This document shows positions 27,357-37,030 of a stretch of 64,000 nt of DNA, one piece after another (position 1 is the first letter of the stretch; every line of letters starts with the position of its first letter). The position numbers and the translations under genes were made by a program. The DNA is from CAVPJW01 sp963705525 (GTDB lineage: Bacteria; Acidobacteriota; Vicinamibacteria; Vicinamibacterales; CAVPJW01): NCBI GenBank assembly GCA_963705525.1, contig CAVPJW010000006.1, positions 504,771-568,770 of the forward strand, read 5' to 3'. The notes under the pieces are model-generated. The model had not been told where the DNA came from. It saw nothing but the letters and a program-made list of their open reading frames with translations, and ran no database searches.

Positions 27357-27917
27357 TTAACGACCGTTTCCGAGGCGCTTCCGCTTTCGCTGCAACGGCC
27401 CACCCAACGCGAGAGACGGCCTCACCGACCGTCCTGTGGGTTGTTCCACGATGATGATCGAGCGCATCTGGAACCGCAATCCCTCGGCACTGCGCCAGCG
27501 CCGCATGGCTTGGCGCAACCGCACCAGCTCGGCGCGTTCCTCCGACTCTCCGGGTAATCGTTCCATGCGGTCGAGGATCGCCAGTTCAAGATCGGCGACA
27601 CCCTTGCCCGGATCGAGGGCGATCAACGCGCGCCCATCCGCGAGGGGCACGATCGACACGCCCTCGAGTCGCCGAAGAATCATCGGATTCACAACTATCA
27701 GGGCGCGCTTCCCGGAGAGCTGCACCAGCTCTGGCTGGGACGATGCTGTCGTATCACGACCCGTGGAGCGGGAGCCGAATCGTTCATGCAGCAAGACAAT
27801 GGCCCACGCCGGATCCGTGTGAAGCGTGCGCAGCCACTCGAGCACGTTGTCGGGGAGCGTCAGGATGATCGCTTTGGCCGGTCGCCCGAACTTAGGGGGC
27901 CGTCCACGGGTAGGCAC
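27357..27917 (-). CDS. Small basic protein with an AT-hook-like N-terminus, putative DNA-binding
   Basis: 186 aa from a GTG at 27917. The N-terminus TRGRPPKFGRPAK contains an RGRP AT-hook core, followed by IILTLPDNVLEWLRTL, which has the beta-strand-helix look of a ribbon-helix-helix domain. The middle carries VIVNPMILRRLEGVSIVPLADGRALIAL and the C-terminus is basic. AT-hooks bind the minor groove of AT-rich DNA, and AT-rich stretches occur at several promoters in this window, including its own. A transcriptional regulator or nucleoid-type protein is therefore possible. I do not recognise an exact family. Confidence 0.6.
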   Translation of the reverse strand: MPTRGRPPKFGRPAKAIILTLPDNVLEWLRTLHTDPAWAIVLLHERFGSRSTGRDTTASSQPELVQLSGKRALIVVNPMILRRLEGVSIVPLADGRALIALDPGKGVADLELAILDRMERLPGESEERAELVRLRQAMRRWRSAEGLRFQMRSIIIVEQPTGRSVRPSLALGGPLQRKRKRLGNGR

Positions 27918-27924
27918 AGCGCCA

Positions 27925-27952
27925 TTTTTATCAGAAAAGAAACAGAAGTCAA
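27925..27952 (-). promoter_or_regulatory. Promoter of the AT-hook protein gene, leaderless layout
   Basis: Minus strand TTGACT (27952-27947), 16-base spacer, TAAAAA (27930-27925). The GTG at 27917 lies about seven bases beyond the -10, leaving no room for a Shine-Dalgarno sequence. Confidence 0.45.
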
Positions 27953-28180
27953 TTTTCCATGAACAAAGTCGGCGTGGCCACCGTGTCGAGGCGTGACGGA
28001 CCAAAAAGCAACAAGAACACCATGGAACACCTCAGCAGTTTCTCGGCATTTGTCCTCGCTGCACCGCTGCCGTCCTCGTCTCTCGATCATTCGCAACTCT
28101 CTAGCGAGGCATCGTCACCGATTGACGCCCGCAGGCATTACACTGACGGCCGAGCCGGCCACGCGGGAGTGCGAGACACG

Positions 28181-29203
28181 ATGGAACCGATACACGTCCT
28201 TATCAGCGCCAAGGTCACGGCGGAACAGCTCGCACGGATGCGCGGACTTCATCCGCGCCTGATCATCCACGGAGAACCGGGCGGGTTCGCCATCATGCAC
28301 GCCTCGGAGGTCGACTACAAGGGCATCGACTATCCGGACGAGCGTCCTGACGTCGATGTCGAGAGCCTCGTCCGCCAGGCCGAGGCGATCATCGCGACGC
28401 GAATACCCAACAACCTCCTCGACCGGGCCCAGCGCCTTCGCTGGCTGCAATTCACGAGTGCCGGCGTTGATCACCTCTGGAAGCCCAGTCTGGATCCGGG
28501 CAGCGTGATCGTGACCAGCGCCAAGAGCATTCACGGCATACCGATTTCGGAGTTCGTGATGGGATGCATGCTCTTCTTCGCGAAGGGCATGGCGCGTATG
28601 CAGAAACAGCAGCGCGAGCGGGTCTACAAGAAGTTCCTCATCGAAGAGCTGTTCGGGAAGACCGTTGCCCTGATAGGTGTCGGCGAGCTGGGGGGCGCGG
28701 TGGCGCGGCGGTCGAAGGCGTTTGGCATGAGCACGGTCGGTGTTCGCCGCCGGCCCGGGCGCGATGGCGTCGATCCGGCGATCGACGACGTGGTTGAGAT
28801 GGACGCGATGACCGAAGCGCTCGGACGAGCCGACTATGTCGTCAGTTCATTGCCGCTGACCGATCGGACGCGCGGCGTGCTCGACGAGCATTTCTTCACA
28901 CGTATGAAACCGTCGGCGATCTTCGTCAATGTGGGACGTGGCAAGACCGTGAGGGAAGCGGCCCTCGTCCGGGCGCTGGAGGAAAAGTGGATCGCCGGCG
29001 CCGGACTCGATGTGTACGAGCAGGAACCGCTGCCGGCCGACAGCCGGCTGTGGATCATGCCGAACGTGCTCCTGAGCCCGCACATGTGCGGCGACACCTC
29101 GATGTACATGGAACGATTCACCGATATCCTGTGCGACAACCTGCTCCGATACGCGGAGGGCCGGCCGCTCAGGAACGTGGTCGACCCCCAAGAACGGTAC
29201 TGA
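28181..29203 (+). CDS. D-2-hydroxyacid dehydrogenase family oxidoreductase
   Basis: 340 aa from the ATG at 28181; the frame is open upstream but the domain begins here. NAD-binding loop LIGVGELGGAVARR (GxGxxG), RRRPGRDG after the second beta strand, substrate/NAD Arg in VNVGRGKTVREAAL, catalytic Glu in DVYEQEPLPADSRLW and His in LLSPHMCGD form the classical active site. It reduces or oxidises a 2-keto/2-hydroxy acid using NAD(P)H in the cytoplasm. The gene is followed three bases later by the M24 peptidase-like gene, so the pair is co-transcribed. In catabolic clusters such enzymes often handle the hydroxy-acid end of amino-acid breakdown. Confidence 0.9.
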   Translation: MEPIHVLISAKVTAEQLARMRGLHPRLIIHGEPGGFAIMHASEVDYKGIDYPDERPDVDVESLVRQAEAIIATRIPNNLLDRAQRLRWLQFTSAGVDHLWKPSLDPGSVIVTSAKSIHGIPISEFVMGCMLFFAKGMARMQKQQRERVYKKFLIEELFGKTVALIGVGELGGAVARRSKAFGMSTVGVRRRPGRDGVDPAIDDVVEMDAMTEALGRADYVVSSLPLTDRTRGVLDEHFFTRMKPSAIFVNVGRGKTVREAALVRALEEKWIAGAGLDVYEQEPLPADSRLWIMPNVLLSPHMCGDTSMYMERFTDILCDNLLRYAEGRPLRNVVDPQERY

Positions 29204-29206
29204 TCG

Positions 29207-30385
29207 GTGTCCGAGCCCGACGTGCCGCCGTATCCCGATTTCTCGCGCGTGGAGATCGAAAACCGCTGGGAGCGCGCTCGAGCCCTCATGCGCGCGCAGG
29301 GCATCGACGCCCTGCTCCTGACCTCCGAAAGCAACTACCGATATCTGAGCGGCCACGTCACCCAGTCGTGGCCGCTCAAGGTGCGTCCGCTGTTCATGGT
29401 GCTGCCGCGCGCGGCTGCGCCTGTGCTGGTCGTGGCCACGTCCGAAGCGAGCGGCGCACGCAACACATCATACGTGGCCGACATTCGCGTCTTCCGTACG
29501 CTCGTCCAGCCGGGAGTGAACGAGCTCGTCGATGCGCTCGGGAGTCGGGATCTGACCGATCGTGTGATCGGATGCGAGCTGGGTGCTGGTCAGCGTCTCG
29601 GCATGCCCTACGACGACTTCAAAACGCTGAGGCAGAAGGTGAGCGACGCGAGATTTGTGGACGCGACGGACCTGCTCTGGTCGTTGCGTCGGATCAAGTC
29701 GCCGGGCGAAATCGGCTACCTGCGAAAAGCCGCGCAGATCACCGGCCAGGCTGTCTCCGAGCTCCTGCAGGACGTGCGCGAGGGATGGACTGAGCGGCAG
29801 GTCTATCAAATGGTCGCCAGCCGTGTGATGTCGCTCGGCGCAGATCGGCCTGGCTACCTTCCGGTGAACGCCGACAGTCACGCGCCCGACAGCATGACAG
29901 GTGGTCCGACCGATCGCCAGCTGGTGGCCGGGCGCACGGTCTATCTGGGCGCGGGGTGCGTCTATCGCGGCTACTGGTCCGATCTCGTGCGCTGTCTTGC
30001 GGTGGGCCGCGCGAGCGATCACCAGCGCCAGATGTACGCGTCGATTCGCCGGGCCATGGATCGATGCCTGAACATCATGCGTCCAGGCGTCGCGGTCGCC
30101 GACGTGATGCGGGCGTCGCTCGCGGAATTCGAGGCCGCCGGCCTGCTGGACCGGGTGAGCCGCGGCGGACGCATCGGACTCGGCACGGGGCTTGATCTGA
30201 GCGAGCCGCCGTCAATCAGTCTCGACGATTCGTCCACGCTCGAGGCGGGAATGGTGCTCTACATCGAGCCGAACTGCCAGACCGAGGAAGGCAACTTCAT
30301 GGTGGAGGAAACCGTGCTCGTGACCGACGATGGCGTCGAGATGCTGTCGACGCGGGCACCCGCCGACATGCCTGTGGTTGGTTGA
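29207..30385 (+). CDS. M24 (prolidase/ectoine-hydrolase-like) protein lacking two metal ligands
   Basis: 392 aa, GTG start three bases after the dehydrogenase stop. The creatinase-type N-domain (about residues 1-150) precedes the pita-bread domain. Of the five canonical metal ligands, the first Asp (in DxG) is Gly here (VYLGAG, residue 248) and the His (in GHGxG) is Leu (GRIGLGTG, residue 325). The second Asp (SDLVR, 259) and both Glu (IEPN, 354; VEETVLV, 368) are kept. A di-metal site is therefore unlikely and the protein may be a non-peptidase relative, partner or lyase. It is a paralogue of the intact M24 enzyme at 31401-32621, which is transcribed toward it. Confidence 0.85.
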   Translation: MSEPDVPPYPDFSRVEIENRWERARALMRAQGIDALLLTSESNYRYLSGHVTQSWPLKVRPLFMVLPRAAAPVLVVATSEASGARNTSYVADIRVFRTLVQPGVNELVDALGSRDLTDRVIGCELGAGQRLGMPYDDFKTLRQKVSDARFVDATDLLWSLRRIKSPGEIGYLRKAAQITGQAVSELLQDVREGWTERQVYQMVASRVMSLGADRPGYLPVNADSHAPDSMTGGPTDRQLVAGRTVYLGAGCVYRGYWSDLVRCLAVGRASDHQRQMYASIRRAMDRCLNIMRPGVAVADVMRASLAEFEAAGLLDRVSRGGRIGLGTGLDLSEPPSISLDDSSTLEAGMVLYIEPNCQTEEGNFMVEETVLVTDDGVEMLSTRAPADMPVVG

Positions 30386-30424
30386 CGAGCCGCCTCGAGT
30401 CGTTCCAGGAAGCCAGTTCGAGGT

Positions 30425-31393
30425 TCACCTCAGCTCCGAGAACAGCGTGCAGATGAGATCGCCCGGGCTCGCCGAGGCGTACTCACGATGCGCAGCGATG
30501 ATTCCGGCCTGCGGTGCCCGAATCTCCTCGATCGCTCCGCCGTGCAGATCATGAAGGGTCCCCAGGATGTCGCCGGCATTGACCGTGGCGCCGAGCGTCG
30601 TGCGAACGCGAAGCAGCCCGCCGCGCTCACAGAAGACGTGGCGCCCTTCGTAACGTCTGGCGTCAGGGTGCGGGTTCGGCGTTCCGTCGAGCATCCCGAG
30701 GTGCTGCATCAACGCCGTCAGGTGAGCCTTGTAGGTCCGACGGTTTTCCGGTCGTGACCGGCCAGAGTCGCCGATTTCCATCTCGATCCCCGGAATGCCG
30801 GCTTCGTTCGCGATTCGCACCAGAAGACCCTCGGGCCATGTCGTCATGCGAATCCGCTCGAATCCGCTCGCTAGAGCCGCCAGGTACCCGCGTTCAGCCA
30901 GGGGTGATTGATGGCCCCACACTTCCACGAAAGGCAGCGTTGTGCCGGTCGCGAACCAGCTATGAAGAGTACAGAGAAAATCCGCGTGCACAACGACGCG
31001 CGAACGGATGAGATGTGCGAGCCGTTCAGTCGGCGATCCGTTGACGTAGCCAGGGAAACTCCGATTGAGATCGAGTCGATCGGACGGACTCCGGCGCTCG
31101 CCGGCTTCGAATGCCGACGGGTTCGCTACGGGAACGAGGATCAACCGCCCGCGAAGGTCCGCGGGCATTTCGTCCCAGAGCTCCATCAGAGCCAGGATGC
31201 CTTCGGGCTCGTCTCCGTGAATGCCGGCGATCGCGACCAGGCACGGACCGGGCTCGTTTCCGCACGCGATCTTGACGGGAATCTTCGGCGGAGCTCCATC
31301 GGTCGATGCCAGGCCTTGAAGATCGAGCGAGTGCCGGCACTGTGCAGGCCTGTGGTGGACGTCCAGTTGGTCGACGAGATGCACGTCGCTCAC
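30425..31393 (-). CDS. Succinylglutamate desuccinylase/aspartoacylase-family deacylase (DoeB-like)
   Basis: 322 aa, M14-like zinc deacylase. Zinc site features: AGIHGDEPEG (His and Glu, about residues 57-66), LDLNRSFPG and LHSWFATGT with the third His, and IEMEIGDSG with a catalytic Glu. These match AstE/AspA enzymes, including DoeB (N-acetyl-diaminobutyrate deacetylase). The C-terminal part (about residues 235-320, GGLLRVRTTLGATVNAGDILG) is a biotinyl-lipoyl-like barrel found in this branch. The start lies eight bases after the M24 gene stop, so M24 and deacylase are one operon. An ectoine-type ring opening followed by deacylation is a reasonable model, not proven. Confidence 0.88.
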   Translation of the reverse strand: MSDVHLVDQLDVHHRPAQCRHSLDLQGLASTDGAPPKIPVKIACGNEPGPCLVAIAGIHGDEPEGILALMELWDEMPADLRGRLILVPVANPSAFEAGERRSPSDRLDLNRSFPGYVNGSPTERLAHLIRSRVVVHADFLCTLHSWFATGTTLPFVEVWGHQSPLAERGYLAALASGFERIRMTTWPEGLLVRIANEAGIPGIEMEIGDSGRSRPENRRTYKAHLTALMQHLGMLDGTPNPHPDARRYEGRHVFCERGGLLRVRTTLGATVNAGDILGTLHDLHGGAIEEIRAPQAGIIAAHREYASASPGDLICTLFSELR

Positions 31394-31400
31394 GATCAGC

Positions 31401-32621
31401 TCAGCTGACGATCGGCATTTCGGTCGGCGCCCGTCGGCTCAACAACTCGACGCCGGTGTCGGTGATGACCAGGTTTTCCTCATGAACCATCATCTTCACG
31501 GTGTTGCTGCCGGGAACGGTATACGTGGCGCCGGGCTCGATTGTCAAAACCATGCCCGGCCGGAGCACTGTGAGATCGCTCCGACTGAGAGACGGCGCTT
31601 CGGTGAGGAGCAGGCCAACACCGTGGCCCATTCGCCCGATATTCGCGCCCGCACATCCCGCGCCTGATAACGAATCGGCCATCGCCTGCCACACATCGCT
31701 GGCACGTTGTCCCGGACGAACTGCCGCGATGCCCACGTCCGTGGCGTGATAGACGGCATCGAAGGCCCTGCGCACGTCCGCCGACGGCGGCCCGAAGGAA
31801 AAATGCCGATCGAAGTCGCAGAAGTACCCGTCAATGGTGCAGCCGACGTCGATGTAGAGCACGTCGCCGCTCATCAGGACTCGGTCGGTCGGTCCCACGT
31901 TGGTGTTGTCGTAACCGCTATGCCCTGACACGCCGACCAGGTACGGCACCCTGTCGGCGCCTCGCCGAATCAGATCGAGGTGAAGCGTTGAACACACCTC
32001 ACGTTCGGTGACTCCCTCTCGAAGGAAGCCGGGCAACGCCTCGAGGCCGTCCGACAGGATCTGCGCCGCACGGCGGATGCGATCGATCTCAGAGGACGAC
32101 TTGATCATTCGCACCGCGCTCATGGCGGCTCCACCGTCGCGGATCTCCGTCGGTGCGATCATCTGCCGCAGCCGCAGAAAATCCGCGACCGGCATTCCCA
32201 GCCTGCTTTCAGGCCCAATCTCGGCGCCAATCGCTCCATGGCTGCCCCGACACTCTCCGAGCGCCGAGGCCACGAGCGAGATGCCATCGTCCGAAGGATT
32301 GGGCGCCTGCCAGGTGCGAACATCTGGAATCCAGGAGGTCGCGCGCATGCCTGACAGGTTGCTCGCGGGCACGATGGCCACCGGCGGGGCACATCGTGGC
32401 AGCACGAAGTACCGCGGCCGTGTGGGGCTGATCCACGTCTGGCTGTCGAATCCGGTGAAGTACCGGAAATTGGCCTCGGACGTGATGAGAAGCGCATCCA
32501 ATCGGGCGGCGGTCATCTCCGCGCGGGCACGTTCCACGCGGCGTTCGAATTCCAGGCTCGAGAATTGTTCCATCGGCTTCATGCCAGACGATCGCGCCGT
32601 TGACACTGTTCTATCCGCCAC
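31401..32621 (-). CDS. M24-family hydrolase (ectoine hydrolase DoeA/EutD-like), all ligands present
   Basis: 406 aa from ATG 32621; a second ATG at 32582 is also plausible. Creatinase N-domain then the M24 pita-bread fold. All five metal ligands are visible: IDVG (Asp 258), CDFDR (Asp 269), GRMGHGVG (His 333), IEPG (Glu 362) and VHEENLV (Glu 381/382). The combination GRMGHGVGLLLTEAPS is typical of ectoine hydrolases (DoeA/EutD) and related amidohydrolases rather than aminopeptidase P. The downstream deacylase is eight bases away. Expected role: opening of a cyclic or N-acyl amino acid in the cytoplasm, with product passed to the deacylase. Confidence 0.87.
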   Translation of the reverse strand: MADRTVSTARSSGMKPMEQFSSLEFERRVERARAEMTAARLDALLITSEANFRYFTGFDSQTWISPTRPRYFVLPRCAPPVAIVPASNLSGMRATSWIPDVRTWQAPNPSDDGISLVASALGECRGSHGAIGAEIGPESRLGMPVADFLRLRQMIAPTEIRDGGAAMSAVRMIKSSSEIDRIRRAAQILSDGLEALPGFLREGVTEREVCSTLHLDLIRRGADRVPYLVGVSGHSGYDNTNVGPTDRVLMSGDVLYIDVGCTIDGYFCDFDRHFSFGPPSADVRRAFDAVYHATDVGIAAVRPGQRASDVWQAMADSLSGAGCAGANIGRMGHGVGLLLTEAPSLSRSDLTVLRPGMVLTIEPGATYTVPGSNTVKMMVHEENLVITDTGVELLSRRAPTEMPIVS

Positions 32622-32654
32622 TCATCATATCGCCGGCTCGCATACCTCTCACAG

Positions 32655-33884
32655 ATGACTATCAACGTCCATCCGTCGACGAAGTATTGGACACGGTGCG
32701 ACGCGTGTGGGGCGGAGCGAGACTCTTCTGTCGTCGCCTTCAGATGCGCAAGCTGCCGCGGAGCTCTCACCGTCACCTACGACTGGAATGATGTCCGGAT
32801 GCCGCGTTCGACGACTGGCATGTGGGACTACGCTCCTGTGCTGCCCATCAGCGACGCCAAACACATCGTTACGCTCGGAGAGGGTGCCACGCCGTTCATC
32901 GAGGCTGCCACTGAGAGCGCGTGTCGCCTCTTTTGGAAGAACGAGGCGCGCAACCCGACCGGATCGCAGAAGGATCGCGCCATCTCGGTGTCCTTGTCGA
33001 AGGCCAAGGAAGCCGGCGCGTCTCGTGTCATCCTGGCATCGACCGGCAGTTCGGGACTGGCATGCGCCGCCTATAGCGCGCGTGCGGGCCTCGACTGCGT
33101 CGTTCTCGTACCCGAAGGCACGCCGCCCGAGCGTTCGATTGTCATGGAATGTTTCGGGGCCGTCGTCATCGAAGTGCCCGGACCGTTCAAGGAAACGGCG
33201 CGGATTCTCGACCTGCTCGAAAGCGATCCGTCCTGGTATCTGGCTTCGACGAACCGACGGACGAACCCCTATCAGGCCGAGGGAGTGCGCACGATCGCCT
33301 TCGAAATCCTGAACCAGCTTGGCCGCGCGCCCGATTGGCTCGTCGTGCCGGTTGGCGGCGGAGGAACGCTGTCGGGAATCTATCGCGGCTTCCGCGACTT
33401 GCGCGGCCTCGGCATGATCGATAGCGTGCCACGCTTTGCCGCCGTCCAACCGGCCGGTTGGAACACAGTGGAGCAGGCACTGGCGCGCGGGCTGCGCGGC
33501 GAGGCGGCTCTAGCGGTTATCCCGATCGACACTTCTCGCGACACCGTGATGAACAACCTGAAATCCGGATTGCGATCAGATATCGCCGATGTCATCGCGG
33601 CCGTCGAGGCGACGAATGGAACGGCGCTCGCGGTGCCGGACGAGGATGCGCTCGCCTGGCAGGCGCGGCTCGCCGCCACCGAAGGCATCTTCAGTGAACC
33701 ATCGGGAGCCGCCGCGGCGGCGGCGGTCGCTTCCCTCGTCGGAAGGGGAGTCGTGAAGGGCTCGGAGACCGTGGTTGCCGTGATTACCGGATCAGGATTC
33801 CGGCAGTTGGGTGTGCTGCCGGAGAGTCGACGAATCACACTGTCAGCCAATGCCGCTCCTGACGCACTGGAGCGCGCCTTCGCG

Positions 33885-33905
<21 letters not shown>
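32655..33905 (+). CDS. Threonine-synthase-like PLP enzyme with N-terminal zinc ribbon
   Basis: 416 aa. Residues 15-40 hold a CxxC-CxxC zinc ribbon (CDACG ... CASCRG), then a type II PLP fold: LGEGATPFIEA, KNEARNPTGSQKDRAIS with the PLP lysine in SQKDR, STGSSGLACAAYSA, VPVGGGGTLSGIYRG (phosphate-binding glycine loop) and ITGSGFRQ. The family includes threonine synthase, diaminopropionate and hydroxy-amino-acid lyases. In this context a lyase or replacement step on an amino-acid intermediate is more likely than threonine synthesis. Its promoter region (33 bases) is shared with the divergent M24 gene. Its 3' end overlaps the convergent ABC ATPase gene by 21 bases. Confidence 0.86.
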
Positions 33906-34631
<726 letters not shown>

Positions 34632-34639
34632 GGTGCGCT

Positions 34640-35305
34640 CTACTCTCTCACCCGGTATTTCTCGAACAGGCGATTGACAATCAGCGATTGCGGGTACGTC
34701 ATCAGGAAATAGACCATCGCGGTGACCGTAAAGATTTCGAGCGGCCGAAACGTGTCCGTCGCCAGATACCGCGCCTGAAACATCAGTTCGGCGACGCCGA
34801 TGGTCGCCACGATCGATGTGTCTTTGAAGAGGCCGACCCACATCGCCGCCATCGGTGGAATCATGCGCGTCACGGCCTGCGGCAGCACGATGCGCTGCAT
34901 CGACTGAAACCGCGTCATTCCCAGCGCCATGGCGCCCTGCGTTTGTCCGACATCGACGGAGAGGATCCCGGCGCGGTAGATCTCAGCCATGTATGCCGCA
35001 ACGTTCAGCCCGAGCGCCACCAGTCCTGAATTGAACGGCGACAACCTGATGTCGAGCGCGAGCGGCATCACCGTGTAGATCCAGATCACCTGCACGAGAA
35101 GGGGAGTGGTCCGAAAGAGTTCGGTGAAGACGTAAGCGACGGCCTTCGCCAGGCGCCAGGCGCTGAGCCGGCACAATGCAACTGCGAGCCCTCCGATGAG
35201 GCCGATCAGCATCGACAACACTGTCAGGAGGCACGTCAGCCAGAGGCCGCTCAGAAGAGTCGGCAGATTCTCCCAGACGATGTCGAACCGCCACACGTAG
35301 GGCAT
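34640..35305 (-). CDS. Polar amino acid ABC transporter permease 2
   Basis: 221 aa with five membrane segments and the HisM/GlnP-type EAA loop (EIYRAGILSVDVGQTQGAMA then LGMTRFQSMQ and VLPQA), which contacts the ATPase. It pairs with the permease at 35354 as a heterodimer. The start is an ATG at 35305, 48 bases after the first permease stop. Confidence 0.92.
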   Translation of the reverse strand: MPYVWRFDIVWENLPTLLSGLWLTCLLTVLSMLIGLIGGLAVALCRLSAWRLAKAVAYVFTELFRTTPLLVQVIWIYTVMPLALDIRLSPFNSGLVALGLNVAAYMAEIYRAGILSVDVGQTQGAMALGMTRFQSMQRIVLPQAVTRMIPPMAAMWVGLFKDTSIVATIGVAELMFQARYLATDTFRPLEIFTVTAMVYFLMTYPQSLIVNRLFEKYRVRE

Positions 35306-35353
35306 ATCAGTGTTCGTTGCCGTCGGCAGGCGGGCGGGTCCGTTCGCGCATGC

Positions 35354-35989
35354 TCAATGAGCCAGATGCCTGCGATGAAGAGTGTTCACGAGGAGCGTCA
35401 GCGGGTAGGTCAGGGCCGCATAGAGAATCGCCGCGGCGGTGAGAGCTTCCACCGATCTCATCGTCAAACCCGCGAGTGTCTGCGCGTGCCACATCAGTTC
35501 CTGAAGGTTGATCACAGAAACCAGTGACGTGTCCTTGCACAGGCTGATGAATGCGCTGCCGATGGGCGGCAGCACACGGCCGACAGCTTGCGGCAGTACA
35601 ACGCGCCTGAGTGCCTGACCTCGCGTCATGCCGAGCGCCAGCGCCGCGTGTCGCTGTCCGGCGGGCAGCGACAGTATCCCCGCCCGAAAGATTTCCGCGA
35701 GGTTTGCGCCGACGTTGCAGCTGAGCGTCAGGATGCCGGCGCCGAATGCGCTCAACGTGATGCCGGTCAGAATCGGCAGCGCGAAAAAGACCCAGAGAAT
35801 CTGCGCCAGGAACGGTGTGCTGCGCCAGATGTCGACGTAGAGTCCCGCTAAGGCCCGCAGGGCGGCGAACCTCGACATGCGCGCCAATGCCACCACCAGC
35901 CCGATTGCCAGGCCGAGAACGATCGAAACGACGGCGAGAAGAACGGTCAGACCGAGGCCGGCGATGAGATAGGGGAGGTACTCGCTCAC
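35354..35989 (-). CDS. Polar amino acid ABC transporter permease 1
   Basis: 211 aa, five predicted membrane segments, EAA motif in EIFRAGILSLPAGQRHAALA and LGMTRGQALRRVVLPQA. Homologous to the second permease but clearly diverged, as in Ehu/His/Gln-type importers. It starts 20 bases after the binding-protein stop. Confidence 0.92.
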   Translation of the reverse strand: MSEYLPYLIAGLGLTVLLAVVSIVLGLAIGLVVALARMSRFAALRALAGLYVDIWRSTPFLAQILWVFFALPILTGITLSAFGAGILTLSCNVGANLAEIFRAGILSLPAGQRHAALALGMTRGQALRRVVLPQAVGRVLPPIGSAFISLCKDTSLVSVINLQELMWHAQTLAGLTMRSVEALTAAAILYAALTYPLTLLVNTLHRRHLAH

Positions 35990-36009
35990 TGCTGCGCGTT
36001 CGGCGGGCT

Positions 36010-36945
36010 CTAGCGGGCCAACAGCATCGATTCGAGCGAGCTGTGTTTGACGATCGACGCGTTGAGCTCGGTCTGGATGCTCGCGACCACAGCCTCGAGG
36101 AACTTCTTGAATTCCGGATCGCCTTTCGGCAGCGCCATTCCGAGCGGCGTCGGGATGTCGGGATTCTTCATGCAGTTTTCCGGTCCGCCCGGCAGGATCT
36201 TGAGTTGGGGGAACTGCTTGCCGACGAGAAGGGCCCGGGCCGAATCGAGCGTCGCCACATCGATGCGGCCACCCATGACTTCCTCCATCCGGGTGACGCC
36301 GCCAACTGGCATCGGGATCGCGTTGATGGTCGCCTTCGGATACTTCTCCCTGAACGGTCGATCCGATCCGGTTCCGGTCCAGAGGCCGACGGTGACGGAC
36401 GGCTGATTCAGGTCTTCGAGCGAGTTGATCCTGTGATTGTCCTTCCGCACCGCATAGCAGTGTCCGGCGGTTGCGTAGGTTACGAAGTCAACCACCTGTC
36501 GTCGTCGTTCCGTGGCGTACAGCGGCGCGATTGCCAGGTCGAACTGATTTGCCTGGATGCCGGCGATGATGACGTCCGACGCGGAAGGGATCAGCTCCAT
36601 CTTCACGCCGAGGACGCGGCCGATCTCGCGGCCGAGCTCGACGCTGGGGCCGTAGAACTCTCCCGTCTTCGGATTCTGGCCGAGCCAGGGCAGCGCCACG
36701 TTGACGCCCGCGCGGAGCGTGCCGCGATTTCGCACCCGGTCGATGATCGGACTCTGGCCTTTGGCCGGAACCTGCACGGGAGCGCGGGCTGCATCGAATG
36801 GCGCCGATCCGATGAAGGCGAGAAACAGGCTCACACTAAGCCAGCGACGTGCGCGAGAGCGATCGGCGGTTTGAGATTGTGTCAAGACGGGCCAGCTTAC
36901 CAAAAAGACCGGCGTACGTGTGCCTTGACAAGCGTCGCCGTCCAT
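36010..36945 (-). CDS. Amino-acid ABC transporter substrate-binding protein
   Basis: A periplasmic family 3 binding protein. Mature domain: IIDRVRNRGTLRAGVNVAL, GPSVELGREIGRVLG, IPSASDVIIAGIQANQFDLAI, DFVTYATAGHCYAVRK, a hinge VGLWTGTGSD and GRIDVATLDSARAL. The hydrophobic signal WLSVSLFLAFIGSAP precedes it. The start is uncertain: an ATG at 36945 gives a long n-region; a TTG at 36885 would give a normal signal peptide. It lies divergent to the creatininase gene, and the shared 85-base gap must hold both promoters. Two Cys (HCYAV, ENCMKN) may form a disulfide. Ligand: a polar amino acid or cyclic derivative, judging from neighbours. Confidence 0.87.
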   Translation of the reverse strand: MDGDACQGTRTPVFLVSWPVLTQSQTADRSRARRWLSVSLFLAFIGSAPFDAARAPVQVPAKGQSPIIDRVRNRGTLRAGVNVALPWLGQNPKTGEFYGPSVELGREIGRVLGVKMELIPSASDVIIAGIQANQFDLAIAPLYATERRRQVVDFVTYATAGHCYAVRKDNHRINSLEDLNQPSVTVGLWTGTGSDRPFREKYPKATINAIPMPVGGVTRMEEVMGGRIDVATLDSARALLVGKQFPQLKILPGGPENCMKNPDIPTPLGMALPKGDPEFKKFLEAVVASIQTELNASIVKHSSLESMLLAR

Positions 36946-37030
36946 GTTGTCGTGTCGGCCTCGCATTCGGAGACGAATCGCGGCTGACCGATCGTGTGGC
37001 TGAGCAGACGGCGGGGAGACACCCAAGACG

